Shown here: positions 1-11,191 of the stretch, piece after piece
Numbering within the stretch: position 1 is the stretch's first letter
Layout of the letters: every line of letters starts with the position of its first letter
Assembly: GCA_003254925.1 (NCBI GenBank)
Contig: QANZ01037776.1
Location: forward strand, 39,167-103,166
DNA length: 64,000 nucleotides
DNA from: Chamaecrista fasciculata
Taxonomy: Eukaryota > Streptophyta > Magnoliopsida > Fabales > Fabaceae
Reading direction: 5' to 3'
Made by a program: the position numbers and the translations under genes
Notes under the pieces: generated by a model
What the model was told of the DNA's origin: nothing
The model's database searches: none
The model's input: only the letters and a program-made list of their open reading frames with translations

Positions 1-318
1 ATTTTTCCAATAGTTGAGTTCACAATACAATTGCACATCAAAAGGGAACCAAAGAATTGCAGTTAATAGGAATTTAAAAGGAAAAAATGAAAACATTTGT
101 ACTTAACGTGTTCAACTACCAAACAGTCTTCACTTTTCATGCTTTAAACCTCCTCTCTCCACAAGTTACAGAATCTAGAGAATGAAGCTATCACAGTGAC
201 ATGCATCAACCCAATTTAGAGAATATATCTAAAGGCAGACCCATTTCAATGCTAAAAAGAACCTGATAATGTCGAAGGGGATGCTGTAGAAGCCTAGTAG
301 GTTATTTCAGATGCTTAC

Positions 319-1344
319 CTCATTGATAGCTAGCACTTGGCCGTTGCTTTTCTTGACCTTCTTCAGCTTTCTCAAGAAATACCTAAATACATTAAACATT
401 AAAAAAAACGTCATTCTTCTCAGAAATATAACATCTCAATAATTTAAAGACAATAGGATGGCGGATTGGTTAGCCAATATAACTACAATTCATAAATAAG
501 GAGAGGCTGTGTATTTTTTATGTGCCTCCCGTTGAGTGTATAGACATCTTGTTAGGGAATTTTTCTGGGGTCATGTACCCTAGGTTGGTGGCTGCTTGAG
601 TGGCTTGTTTCTTACCCAAAAAAAAAATTTTAAGACTCTATAAAAGAAGCAACAAAATGTCACTTCATCCAAAAGCACGGACGGAGGCCATACTCAGTCA
701 TGGAGCTTTAAAAATTGTTAGAGAGGAAAATCAGAGGACAGCATCAGATTGATTCATATCGTATCAACAGATCAAATGAAGGTAAAAAATGACGATTCCA
801 TGAGCGGGCAAACTTCGTCAAAATATTATCATCGCAAGTTAGATTCCATATATATCCTAAATTCTTTTGCTTTGAGGCCTCTTTATACTTTACACACAGT
901 GTATACAGTTTCTGATCTTGTCTGAATCATTCGCAATTTCGCACATACATTAAAGGCAAATTCTTAATATGTGAACTCTTAACTTTTCCTACATTCTGTC
1001 ATATTCAAGCAAATGGAAATGCAAGGTAAAGATCATAACGTACCAAAACTTGGATTTGGCACGGACCTCGTTTGTGGCCCAAAGCTTCATCCGATAGATC
1101 TTGGGATGCTCATCGGATTCAGTGGGAAGAGCTCTTCCCACTACTTGATACTGGTGAAACTGTTTCCACACAACACAAACCCATATGCATTATGGAAAAA
1201 ATCAAAGAATAAACAATCAGAAATAACAAAAAACGCAGTCCCTGAAAGGGAACAGAGAAAAATGTTGCAGCACCGAATCAGAATCAAAATCAAAGAAGGA
1301 AGAATGATAAGGATCCAGTAGTGACTTACCCTGAAGGAAACCAT
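319..1344 (-). CDS. RPL18A: 60S ribosomal protein L18a (eL20), 5' three exons, partial
   Basis: Structural protein of the large cytosolic ribosomal subunit. Exon 1 is 1330-1344 and codes only MVSFR; exon 2 is 1044-1159; exon 3 is 319-382. The joined reading is in frame for 65 codons and gives the family's N-terminus, including [38 protein letters not shown] and [17 protein letters not shown]. All junctions are GT-AG, and a codon for Trp is split between exons 2 and 3. The next expected stretch (IFEKNP...) is not found in 1-318, so that part is intron and the remaining roughly 110 residues lie off the left edge. The very short first coding exon is read from sequence. The identity rests on my memory of plant L18a proteins and is very secure. 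Confidence 0.95.
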
Positions 1345-1575
1345 TGGGAACAACAGATGCAAAGAGAAATTAGCTACTGCCTGATTGTGCCTTCGGTTTT
1401 GATTCCCAAGCGGCCTCTCTGTTTCTATCTGCGAGTATACTATAAACGAAGAACTGAAGTGGAGGTGAAAACCCTAACGGGTCAGTGTGATTTCAATCGG
1501 GCCATTCAAAGCCCACTAAAAGAGGCCCATGTTAAAGGCCCATATCTATTGACCTAAAAAATAAAGGCCCGTATC
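1345..1575 (-). promoter_or_regulatory. RPL18A 5' leader and promoter with telo box and site II motifs
   Basis: Upstream of the L18a start there is a telo box, AAACCCTAA, at 1469-1477. Three GGCCCA/GCCCA-type site II elements follow at about 1511-1516, 1524-1530 and 1537-1543, with a related GGCCC near 1566. This pairing of a telo box with site II elements is a known signature of plant ribosomal-protein promoters, where it drives expression in dividing cells. The transcription start is not visible. Confidence 0.6.
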
Positions 1576-2090
1576 TGTACATATTAATATTTTAGGTAGA
1601 AAATAAAAAGATTTACCCAAAAAAAGGCATAGCTTGACATATTTTAACTTGGTTGTTCTGAATTGAACTGACATGCTTGAAAATTTGAACAGAAGTTCAA
1701 AAAGAACAGTAATTTTCTTTAGAGGTAGAAAGTTTTTGCATCTATGTTTGATATGATGTTTGTAACACAGAAGGTTATTGTAAGTGTAATCATAACACAA
1801 GTTTCTATGTTATTAGGCAAGATGGTGTATTAGAAGAATTATATAACTTTGATTTTAGTGTTGTGTGGACAATATTTGATTGTTATTATTTGTGTTGCAT
1901 GTAACTACCAATCAAGTTCTTTGGATCTACTCTAGTTGATGCATGATAGGTTAGGTTTTAGTGTTGGAAATAAATTGGAAAAACAAAATAAGTTGCAGTT
2001 CATTATGTTTGTCCAGTAATCGACTGTGTTTTTCTTTTTGTGTAGGTCATTTCAAGTGATAAAATTTTAAGAAAGACAAAGACTGCTTTA
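1576..2090. other. Spacer between divergent genes, with a likely 5'-UTR intron acceptor
   Basis: AT-rich DNA with no coding signal. A pyrimidine-rich tract ending in GTGTAG at about 2040-2046 looks like a splice acceptor. It lies 44 bases before the start codon at 2091, which suggests that the plus-strand gene has a 5'-UTR intron and may share a bidirectional promoter with RPL18A. This is inference from one acceptor-like site. Confidence 0.35.
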
Positions 2091-2477
2091 ATGGAAACAG
2101 TACCGAAAGTCAGACTAGTGATAGACAGCGATCAAGGTGACGTCAAGCACAGCGGAGAGCCGAATAGAAGGCGATTTCAAAGATGGTGTGAACGGCTGAA
2201 GACTTGGTACATGATTTCTAGCGACTCGGTAATTCGTCCTGAAATCTGGAGAAGAATAAGTTTTTTATCAAGTCTTATTGGGCTACATGCTTATGCCGTG
2301 AGTCTGTCTTTTAACCTGATGTTCGGACAATGGACATTTTTGAAGATGTGCATCTATATTGCACTCGCTTCGATTATTTGTCTAATGGCGTCATTTCCTA
2401 CCATATCCCAAGTTAAAAATCGTTATTTGGGAAAAAATCAGGTTGTTTTCATGACAGATATGGGTGAAGTGGATTAA
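2091..2477 (+). CDS. Unrecognised small membrane protein, 128 aa
   Basis: An open frame from ATG to TAA without introns. The first 65 or so residues are polar and basic (NRRRFQRWCERLKTWYM). Two hydrophobic segments follow, at about residues 61-83 (ISFLSSLIGLHAYAVSLSFNLMF) and 86-106 (FLKMCIYIALASIICLMASF), then a short polar tail. This would suit a two-helix membrane protein. I do not recognise the family. A likely splice acceptor stands just upstream, and a MULE-type repeat begins about 50 bases after the stop, so the original 3' end may have been replaced. It could also be the exon of a longer gene or a decayed copy. The amino-acid composition looks like real protein rather than chance AT-rich frame. 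Confidence 0.5.
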   Translation: METVPKVRLVIDSDQGDVKHSGEPNRRRFQRWCERLKTWYMISSDSVIRPEIWRRISFLSSLIGLHAYAVSLSFNLMFGQWTFLKMCIYIALASIICLMASFPTISQVKNRYLGKNQVVFMTDMGEVD

Positions 2478-2527
2478 AAAAGGATCATTATGCGGAGACG
2501 TTTTCATGACTTGGAAGTACACTTGGG

Positions 2528-2736
2528 ACCAATAGTGAGATGTTTTCAAGAGTTAGGGGACCAAAATTGCAACAAAAAAAGTTAGGGGACCAAATTGAGA
2601 CCTTTGCGAAAGTTAGGGGACCAAAATTGCANTGAAACCTTTGTCATAGTTATGGGACCAAAATTGCAACAAAAAAAGTTATGGGACCAAAATGAAACCT
2701 TTGTCATAGTTATGGGACCAAAATTGCACTTAAGCC
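2528..2736. repeat. MULE-type TIR fragment (GGGACCAAAATTGCAAC family)
   Basis: Repeats of the phrase GTTATGGGACCAAAATTGC end in GTGCACTTAAGCC-like sequence. This matches the right terminal repeat of the candidate Pack-MULE at 50215-50983 almost base for base. Only one arm is clear here, so it is a partial copy. It lies between the 128-aa gene and the phosphatase gene and contains one N at 2632. Confidence 0.6.
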
Positions 2737-2944
2737 TAAATTTTTTAATATTAATCTTCCCCACCAATGCACGTGAGAGTTGAACGACTGTTTTTCTCCG
2801 CCATTAACAAAGACTTCCCCACTTCACAGTGAGCATCAATATTATTCGTACGCTACGCACTCTCATATTCTCTTCTCTTCTTCTTTGCCTTTGTTAACCC
2901 TAAAAAGCTTCACCTCTCATTCTTCTATCACCATTTCTGGCACA

Positions 2945-4088
2945 ATGTCCTCTCAGCTTCTCTCTTCTCAGAACTTTCCAGATCTCTTCGATTCCGTCGA
3001 AGCTTTCCTATTCGATTGCGATGGTATACATACAATTCACTCAAACCCACTTGCTTTTTTGTTTTTCGATTTTGATTTTACTTTTCTTATATTATGATGA
3101 TTCTTGAGGTTAGGTGTGATTTGGAAGGGTGATAAGCTTATAGATGGTGTTCCACAGACTTTAGATATGCTTCGCTCCAAGGTAGCTAGCTATGTGTAGC
3201 TTTCTTCATTTTTTTTTTCCTTTATCTGTTCGTCAGAAATTTAATTTTTTTGTTGTGTTTTAGGGGAAGAAGCTGGTGTTTGTGACTAACAATTCCTTAA
3301 AATCAAGGAGACAGTACGCTGAAAAATTCCAATCTTTAGGGATTTCGGTTTCCGAGGTTCATTTTGTTGAAATGAATGGGACTTGGACTTGAGTTTTGTT
3401 AGTATTGGAGTAAGAGCAACTGTTTCATTGATAATGCTACCTTCAATAATGTGTTGCAGGACGAGATTTTCTCCTCTTCTTTTGCTGCTGCCATGTACTT
3501 GAAGGTCAACAAATTTCCCTCAGAAAAGAAGGTTGGTGAGTGAACTTGATATGAGCATATGGCGCAAAGGCAATCATTATTTATATTCCCAAATTAACTA
3601 GTTCCATTTTCTCTGTTGCATTTATTGGTGAATGGTGATGGTGAACAGTGTGTGGTGCAATGAACTAAGTTAAATTTATATTGCTGCCTGACTGATTACT
3701 GTTACCTTTTAAAATGAAATCCCAAAAGCCAAAAATATAAATTGCTTGGTGTCGGATTCTTGTGCAATTCAAAGTCTCTTTGCTTGCAGTTCAGTAAACA
3801 ATTTTTGTATGTGCAAAATTCTGATGACAATAGCTTGTTTCCTCTGAAAAGTATATTCATTTATCTCATGTTCAAATCTCAATATTTCCATTTCACTTGT
3901 AGTTACTGGCTTCATCTTGGTACAACTTTTTCCTTTGACTATACTTGGTCACAATTCTCTAAAATCGTCACTTTAGCATTTTACTTGTTTCAATTTTCTT
4001 CTGTGGTGATTTTATGTTATCCAGATTAAGTTTTTTTTTTGTTCCCTTTCTTTTCTTTGACACATGTTACTTGCAGATCTATTTTATT

Positions 4089-4135
<47 letters not shown>

Positions 4136-6898
4136 CGTTTTGAATCTGCAGATTTATGTAATTGGTGGGGAAGGTATACTGGAGGAGTTGCAACTTGCTG
4201 GATTTACTGGCCTTGGTGGTCCAGTAAGTTCTCCATATTCATAGTTGTTCTTCTTTTCTTATATTCCTAGTTGAGTTTTGAGGTTACATGGTTTGCAGAG
4301 ATATCTGTGAGACATGCATTTTTGTCTTACAAATGAACTATTTTGAGTTTGAGATATCTTTTTCTCCAACATTTTGTTGGCCAGATAATTATTCACCTTG
4401 GTCAACTAGAAAAATGGAAAATGCTTTTTTTCCATTTTCTCTTTTTGGGTTGAAAAGATAAAGGTGCCTTGGGAGGAGGGGGGGCATTGTATTGTGCTTG
4501 TCTTGCTAGTCATGAAACGTTATCCTAACAGTGTGATTCTAGTAATCAAATTCAAATCGGAAACAGTTGATGTTTGTTCAAACAAGACAGAGTCAAGGAT
4601 GATTGCTACTGATGTAATCCTCACAAAAGAGTTCAATCCTTGCAGGAAGATGGGAATAAAACTGTACAGCTGAGTCAGAACAGCTTCTTTGACCATGATA
4701 AGAGTGTAATGTAACATCTTGCCTATTGTTACTATTAGCTCTTTACTGAGTTCAGTCCATGATGTTGACTGTTTGATCTTATTCATGCAGGTTGGAGCTG
4801 TTGTGGTTGGAATTGATCCATACATCAACTATTACAAGCTTCAGTAAGGAATTCAGTCTCTTTTGTTCCTTGCTTAAATTCTTAGCACAATTTTGGTCTA
4901 GATTTCTATCTCCAAAGAGACCCATAATGACTTATCAACATATGGAGTCTAAAATCCAATACTTTTGTAAGTAGTTTATAGTATTGGAAGAATAACCTAA
5001 TGAACAAATTACCCTCTAAGTTCACTAATGCGTCAAAGTAGTTATTTCATCAGTTAATCCAAAGCCATACGTGATCAAGAGTGACCAGACAAAAATTAGG
5101 AAAATGGGCATTTCATATCATATTATTTCTGATATAGCGTAGGTGAGAAATTCCGTATGAAACTTTAGAATAACTATGTAAATATATATGCTGACATTCT
5201 CTGAAATTCCACTGAATCAAGACACTTGAACATTATCATCAAGGTCATACTTATATGAAGTTTTTTATATCTTTGCTATAAAAGCTCAATGGTTCATCAA
5301 TAACAGTAAGACTAGTGTCAAAAACATTTTGGATGAACAATCATGGTATAAAAAAACCTTTTTCATAGCCAATCAATATTCATGACAGGGAATATATTGA
5401 AAGCTTATGTGCCTTTTGTTAATCGGACAACTTAAAAGCTACAATATAAAGAACTTTACTTAAAATTTTTCCTTTATTAAATTCCCCATTTTTGTTTGCT
5501 TCATATGATGATACTTCAAATTGAACCTGGCAGGTATGGAACCCTTTGCATACGCGAGAATCCAGGGTGCCTTTTTATTGCCACCAATCGTGATGCAGTT
5601 GGGCACATGACTGCTTGGCAAGAATGGCCTGGTTCTTTCTTCAATTCCCTTATATCCTTGAATACTGGAATTAATCTGCAAGTGCAACTTGGGATTGGAT
5701 CCTCTGCATTTCCTTATCCATGCATTTCTTGTGGAAAGGAAGAAGATAGAGAAATATGAATTTCATGAAATAAAAATATTTAAGACCCACATTTTCTCTT
5801 TCTCTCTCTTCTTTTCTCTTCCTTTCTCTCTCATACTCTACAAGAAATGTAGAGAACAAAACTCTAGAGGATCCATTTCCTGATTATATGGCCTCATAAT
5901 GAAAAAAAAATTGGACTTCAGGTGCTGGGTGTATGGTTGCTGCCGTTTGTGGGTCAACCCAAAAGGAGCCAATTGTTGTTGGAAAGCCATCAACCTTCAT
6001 GATGGATTTCTTACTACAGAAGTAAGAAAGTCAAATGGCTTAAGTTTTTTGTTTTTGGGTCTTTGTCTGCAGCCCTCAAGGACTTGTCTCCTACTTGATA
6101 TTCGTCTTAGGTCAAATAGTCATTTTGGTCCTCAAACTTTCATATTTATTTCACCGTTAGTCTAAAATGTGTTTTCATATGATTTTTGCTATTATTTCTA
6201 ACTTGAACAACTGAAATGAATCATTTTTCTCTCATATTAGTCATTTCTCACTTTGTCAACTCAGTTGTTATAACACATGAGAGAAATAGTCCATCTCAGT
6301 TGTTCAGGTTAGAAATAATGACAGAAATCGAACAAAATCACATTTTGGACTATCAATGGAACAATCGTGAAAGCTTGAGGACCAAAACACAACGAAAAAT
6401 AGTTTTATGACCAAAATGAGGTTTTGACCTTCTTACTATTATATACTTCCTTTCTCTTAATCAGATTCAACATCAATTGCTCCAAGATGTGTATGGTGGG
6501 TGATAGACTAGACACTGATATCTTGTTTGGACAGAATGCTGGTTGCAAAACTCTTCTTGTACTTTCTGGTAATGTGCTTAATCCTTTTGTCTATGCTCCA
6601 AGCTGTCCTAACACGGACCTGGATCCTCTGCAGTGCATTGCACTGTAGTTTAGAGAGGGAAAATATTAGTGGGCCTACATTTCTCTCTCTAACTCTCTCT
6701 TTTTCTCTCTAAACTGCGGTGCATTTGCACCGCAAAGGATCCACTTTACCAGCAATTGTTCTTAACGATAGTGTGATTATCTCTCTTGTGGGAACAGGTG
6801 TAACAACAGAACCAGCTCTGCAAGACCCTTCTAATAATATTCAACCAGACTACTATACAGGCAAAATATCTGATATGCTCAAATTTTCGGAATCATAA
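2945..6898 (+). CDS. PGLP2: Phosphoglycolate phosphatase 2, cytosolic type, 11 exons
   Basis: HAD-superfamily enzyme that removes phosphate from 2-phosphoglycolate and related metabolites. Exons: 2945-3023, 3114-3181, 3264-3356, 3460-3531, 4152-4223, 4646-4705, 4791-4843, 5534-5631, 5922-6021, 6465-6568, 6798-6898. They sum to exactly 900 nt (299 aa), all with GT-AG junctions. HAD motif I is FLFDCDGVIWKG (nucleophile D24, D26), motif II is VFVTNNS (about 54-60), and the acid motif is MVGDRLDTDI (about 242-251). The protein closely follows Arabidopsis PGLP2 as I recall it. It begins MSSQLLSSQNFPDLFDSV with no chloroplast transit peptide, hence the cytosolic assignment. An in-frame start further up (about 2780) would add an N-terminus unlike the family, so I treat it as leader. 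Introns carry several small transposons and a 46-base T run. Confidence 0.95.
4090..4135 (+). repeat. 46-base T homopolymer in PGLP2 intron 4
   Basis: An uninterrupted run of 46 T ends 16 bases before exon 5 (4152) and takes the place of the polypyrimidine tract. Its length is probably variable between individuals, and may be unreliable in the assembly. Confidence 0.9.
5697..5876. repeat. Small fold-back element with GGATCC ends, PGLP2 intron 8
   Basis: Left end GGATCCTCTGCATT and right end CTCTAGAGGATCC flank an AT-rich and CT-rich core containing AGAGAGAAAG-like tracts. It is related to the element at 6620-6743, and more loosely to the one near 13843-13990. It is probably a non-autonomous DNA transposon of unknown superfamily. 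Confidence 0.5.
6105..6420. repeat. Fold-back repeat (GGTCAAA...TTTGACC), PGLP2 intron 9
   Basis: The left end AGGTCAAATAGTCATTTTGG is mirrored by the right end CCAAAATGAGGTTTTGACCT, and the interior is also largely palindromic. It is the same family as the element at 14325-15390, where an 8-of-9 target duplication is visible. It is therefore probably a MULE-type MITE inserted in the intron. Confidence 0.6.
6620..6743. repeat. Small fold-back element with GGATCC ends, PGLP2 intron 10
   Basis: Left end GGATCCTCTGCAGTGCATT. Right end is its approximate complement, GGTGCATTTGCACCGCAAAGGATCC read across. A TTTAGAGAGGGAAAATATTAGTGGGCC-type core and a CTCTCT tract lie between. It is a second member of the family seen in intron 8. 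Confidence 0.5.
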
Positions 6899-8075
6899 AA
6901 TGACACATTCTTTAGCACACCTTACAATTATTTGTGATTTTATAGAATTTCAGGTTGTCCAAAATAATGCTACTACATGCTCAAATTTTGGTTGGAGCAT
7001 GCTAGTCAGATAAAATTGAAATTGTACGTTCAACCATTTAAGTTGTATGAAACTATTATTGTTACCCTCATGATTAACGACGCTTTCCATGGGGGGATGT
7101 TCCTCACCCATGTACGATTTAATAATTTGATGTATTTTATATTTAAGAATATGTATTACAATGGTTTTACTATATTCGTTATTAAGTATTTGTATTTACT
7201 AGAAGTGCCTTCCTCACCTGCAAAATTACCTCATTTGTTAATCTGGTAATTGAAAATTAATAGAGAAAAGATCATGTATAAGCTTTTTTATATCTTTGTC
7301 ATAATTGGTCCACAACAAAAGTTATCAAGTTGTTGACAATTTTATTTTATTGAAGTCTAGTCTAATAAGTTGATCCATCGCAAAAGAAGAGCCAGGGAAC
7401 CTAAATAGAGGTTGCAAGGTTGGTAGAGTCCTTATGATCTATCTTTCCACAAGTTTCATCAAGGTAAATGAATCACTTCCTTTTTCTAAAATAGATCTAC
7501 ATTATACATTTTAAATAGATAGAGAAACAACACTATGAAAATAAAAGGGAAAAATTATGAAAATCACGATTATGGATTCTATAAACTGTTACAAAAATAC
7601 AGATTCAAATCCATCCATAAGGCGATAACATAGTGTTTGTTTCACAACTCTTGTAATTTGGGCACGTATTTTTTGTTCCATTCCTTTACTATATAAGAAA
7701 ACTATTAGTGTATTACAAATAACAAGTTTTCGAGATATAATTGACACTCAATGTACATGTATTAGGAATAACAAGATGACGACAGCACAAGCTTTTCTAA
7801 ACGTGAGTGTTCCAATCCAGAGCTTCACCTGCTTTATACAGTGTTTGGCACTCTCTTGAAATATCACAACCATGATGGTCCTGATTAAGTGCAATATTAC
7901 TAAAAGCTATAGCTATAAGGTAATTTTACAAAAAGAAAAAAAAATCCATTTGAACTACATGCTTACTACACTAGATACATACCACAAAACTACAATCAAG
8001 AATGCAATTTAGACTGGAAGATAGAATTTTGTCAAAAAAAAACTCGACCATAAGTAAATCCAACAGAAATTTCCT
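6899..8075. other. Spacer downstream of PGLP2
   Basis: AT-rich DNA, presumably including the PGLP2 3' UTR in the first few hundred bases. I see no gene, RNA or complete element in it. Confidence 0.5.
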
Positions 8076-8218
8076 CTACTTAGCAAACACACTTCCCCTA
8101 TAAGCTTCACTTGCCACATACAAATAAGAGTACATTATCGTGGGCAATAGCTTCCTCTTCCCAGTAAACTTGATCCATAAACTTCCAATCACATTTGTTA
8201 CCCCATGGCGGAACAACT
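8076..8218 (-). CDS. Orphan terminal exon, unrecognised
   Basis: A pyrimidine-rich acceptor (TTTGTTTCGTTTGTAG) at 8219-8234 precedes an open stretch of about 47 codons ending in TAG. It contains FRHGVTNVIGSLWIKFTGKR and YSYLYVASEAYRG. The composition is protein-like and richer in GC than its surroundings. No matching upstream exon is evident before the helicase gene at 9023. It might be the last exon of a gene whose other exons I cannot recognise, an alternative 3' exon of the helicase transcript, or a remnant. I do not know the family. Confidence 0.35.
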
Positions 8219-9022
8219 CTACAAACGAAACAAAGTCAAGCAGTGCCCACAACAATGAACAAAAGAAGGAAACAGCAAACAAGCAGGAGAGGCAAAATAT
8301 AGAATACAGTATTCCAGCTAGGTAAAATAACAGACCTTTTTTTTTTTGGGAACAGAAATAAAATGATCTCTTCTAAAATCATTCGTGGATTATTTGCAAA
8401 TATAACCCTATTAAAGAGTGAATAATCATGGGTAAACTCAGTAACATCCCAGTTGGTAAGAAATATCTTTCATCAAACACACATGATCTGTACAAGTTAG
8501 AAGGCTTATAGCATATGGCAAGATCATGACTATATATAACACAATCGGTTCATCTGCAGGATGCCACAGAACTAAATTAGCAGATACTTAAAAGCTAAAT
8601 AAAGTGCTAGACTAAATTCAAAGCCGTAATAGTAATATGATCAATGATAATGTTTTGCTTGTAGCAATATCCTCCATAAAGCCATTAATACATAATCTGA
8701 TAAGATAAATGCCATATCAGTATATGATTAAAATGATTTGAGTCAACTGAAAACATCAATCAAGGATCCTAAACTAACACTAACAATTTCTATTACTATT
8801 AATAAGCTGGGCAGTAACACATGTGAAGCAGAATATGGGCAATAGAAAGATTACCAGGACATAACAACTGTTATGGTTAAATTTTAATACATGATGACCC
8901 ATCTACAAAAGAAGATTATGCCCCTTAGCTTAACTAGCAAGATGTTACAGCTGCAAGAACACTTCATATCATCCACAAAACCAGTCCCCTTTTCGAACTG
9001 TCCATTTGAACACGCAAGTTTT
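8219..9022. other. Spacer or 3' UTR of the RH21-like helicase
   Basis: AT-rich sequence without coding signal. The part nearest 9022 is expected to be the helicase 3' UTR. I saw no clear polyadenylation signal that I would rely on. Confidence 0.4.
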
Positions 9023-11191
9023 CTAGTGTGCAAACACCGTGTCATTTCTTCTAGGCGGTCTATCAGGAATAGTTCCTGGCTTGAATTTCGAAGCCTCATG
9101 TCTTGCAAGTTCAGGAGGAACAGGACTATTACTCTGTATGAGCATCTGTTTGAGGTCATAAAAGACATCAGAGTCCTGAAGAGTAAGGAATGTTGTAGCC
9201 ACACCTGTCTTTCCAGCACGGCCAGTACGCCCAATACGATGTGTGTACATTTCGATATTCCCAGGCATGTCATAGTTTATGACATGAGCCACATCAGGTA
9301 TGTCAATCCCTCGCCCTGCAACATCAGTGGCCACAAGGACATTATATCTCTTGGTCCTAAATCCTTCAAGACTAATCTCCCTCTGCTCTTGTGACTTCCC
9401 ACCATGCAAAGTAGTCACTCGATACCCTTCCCTGTCCAAATTCTTGGCAACCATATCAGCATTTTTCTTAGTATTAACAAATACAATTGCTGTCTTGTCA
9501 TTAAGTTCATCGAGCAACCTTTGAAGTTTGTAGAATTTCTCAGATTCCTTCACCATATTGACATGCTGGCTGATCAAGTCAGTAGCCTTTCCTGCAGTTC
9601 CTATGGTTACCACAACAGGATTCCTTAGATATTTCCTAGCAAGCCGCTCAACAGCCGGTGGCATGGTGGCACTGAACATATAAGTGGTTCTGTAAATCCT
9701 CTTCTCATCGAGCTCTTCATCTTCATTTTCCGGTTTTAAATTGCTGGAAGGCATCGCATCCAAGACACCCATCACTTGAGGCTCAAATCCCATATCAATC
9801 ATGCGGTCAGCTTCATCAAGAACAACATAATTGCACTGATTTAGAACAGCATATCGTCGCTCCAGGCAGTCAATCAACCGACCAGGAGTCGCAATCACGA
9901 TTTCACAACCCTGCCTTATCTTAAACCCTTGCTCCTCAATTGACTGTCCACCAACAATGGAAACAACTTTGATTCCCAGGTATTGGGCAAATTTCACAGT
10001 CTCATCCTCAATCTGCTGAGCAAGCTCACGAGTAGGTGCCATGACAACTGCATAGGGACCCTCAGCCTCATTTTCTTCACTCATGGGAGGAAGCCTCGTG
10101 ATATAACTCAACATAGGAAGAACGAAAGCAGCCGTCTTCCCCGAACCCGTCTCTGCAATGCCAATGACATCCCGCTGCTGAAGACCGAGCGGAATGGCGG
10201 CCATCTGAATCGGAGAAGGGGTCTTGTAGCCGGCCTTCTCAACTGCCTTCAGTAACTCACTACTCAACTTACTCTCAATCCAGCTACGCATTGGGCGAGG
10301 AATTTTCGAACCCTTGTAAGAGATATTGAAATCCTCCCTGAAAATTCGCCAATCCCTCTCAGTCATCTCCTCAAGCTTCTTCTCGCTCCAATGGCGATCC
10401 ACTCTCATGTCAAAGGTATCATAGAGATCAGCAGCAGCTTCCTTTCGTCGTTGAGCATCAGCCTCTTCAGGCTTCTCCTCTACACCCTCCTTCTTCCGGA
10501 TCTGTTCACGCATCTCCTTCTCATTCTTAGCAGCAAGCTTCTTCTGCTCACGCCGGTCCATACCAGCACGAAATCCCCTCCCAAACAGAAGCTGAGCCTC
10601 GTGAGGGTTCTGGTAAAGCGCGTTCATGTCGCGAGAAGTATCCTCCGTGTTCTCCCAGTCGAACGAAAACCTAAACTTCTCACTAGGTTTAATAACTCGC
10701 TTCTTCGGCTTCTTCGAACCTAGATACTGCTCCTTGATCGAATCAAGCTCTTTCTCACGCTCTCGCTCCGCCAATTTCTCCAACCTCGCACGCTCACGAG
10801 CCCTAGCTTCCTCTTCACGCTCTCTTTCTCGGTTCCTACGTTCCGCTTCCCGGTCCCGATCGCGAGCCCTATCGCGGTCTCGCTCGCGGTCGCGCTCACG
10901 GTCCCTGTCTCTATCGCGGTCCCTGTCACGGTCGCGATCGCGGTCGCGGTCGCGGTCACGGCGGTCGGAGTCGGAGGGTTTAGAATCGGAGGGCGGATCG
11001 GAAGAGGGACGGTTGCGAGAAAGGAGCTGTTCCTGGCGGCGTCTTTGTTCGGCGAATTCTTCTTGGCGGCGCTTAAGTGCGATTTCCTCGCGTTGAGCTT
11101 TGGTTAAGAACACTGGTTTAGAAGCTCCGGCGGAAGAAGAAGCTGGAGAAGGTGAGGGTATAGCGATTTCATCGATTGGGAGGAGTTTCAT
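9023..11191 (-). CDS. RH21: DEAD-box RNA helicase, PRP28 / U5-100K type (RH21)
   Basis: Nuclear ATP-dependent RNA helicase of the U5 snRNP. The PRP28/DDX23 family swaps U1 for U6 at the 5' splice site before spliceosome activation. The CDS is intronless, 722 aa, and near the length I recall for plant RH21. The N-terminal part is charged: an Arg-Asp dipeptide tract at about residues 77-116, then Arg-Glu rich helices to about 150. The helicase core follows: Q motif GYKTPSPIQ (321-329), motif I AETGSGKT (346-353), Ia PTRELAQQ (386-393), TPGRL (435-439), DEAD (459-462), SAT (507-509), [10 protein letters not shown] (621-630), [10 protein letters not shown] (651-660). The tail [19 protein letters not shown] is characteristic. 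The start MKLLPIDE is the only Met before the conserved [11 protein letters not shown] segment. All motifs are intact. The Arg-Asp tract produces long antisense open frames, which are shadows. Confidence 0.95.
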   Translation of the reverse strand: MKLLPIDEIAIPSPSPASSSAGASKPVFLTKAQREEIALKRRQEEFAEQRRRQEQLLSRNRPSSDPPSDSKPSDSDRRDRDRDRDRDRDRDRDRDRDRERDRERDRDRARDRDREAERRNREREREEEARARERARLEKLAEREREKELDSIKEQYLGSKKPKKRVIKPSEKFRFSFDWENTEDTSRDMNALYQNPHEAQLLFGRGFRAGMDRREQKKLAAKNEKEMREQIRKKEGVEEKPEEADAQRRKEAAADLYDTFDMRVDRHWSEKKLEEMTERDWRIFREDFNISYKGSKIPRPMRSWIESKLSSELLKAVEKAGYKTPSPIQMAAIPLGLQQRDVIGIAETGSGKTAAFVLPMLSYITRLPPMSEENEAEGPYAVVMAPTRELAQQIEDETVKFAQYLGIKVVSIVGGQSIEEQGFKIRQGCEIVIATPGRLIDCLERRYAVLNQCNYVVLDEADRMIDMGFEPQVMGVLDAMPSSNLKPENEDEELDEKRIYRTTYMFSATMPPAVERLARKYLRNPVVVTIGTAGKATDLISQHVNMVKESEKFYKLQRLLDELNDKTAIVFVNTKKNADMVAKNLDREGYRVTTLHGGKSQEQREISLEGFRTKRYNVLVATDVAGRGIDIPDVAHVINYDMPGNIEMYTHRIGRTGRAGKTGVATTFLTLQDSDVFYDLKQMLIQSNSPVPPELARHEASKFKPGTIPDRPPRRNDTVFAH

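Noticed and set aside
2780-2944. In-frame upstream start that would extend PGLP2
   Set aside because: The extension is Ser/Thr/His-rich and could mimic a transit peptide. The MSSQLLSSQNF start matches cytosolic PGLP2, and the chloroplast form has a different mature N-terminus. Treated as leader.
10391-11096. Long plus-strand frames rich in Arg-Ser over the helicase N-terminus
   Set aside because: They are the antisense shadow of the Arg-Asp/Arg-Glu repeat of the RH21 gene; the minus-strand frame carries the full set of helicase motifs.
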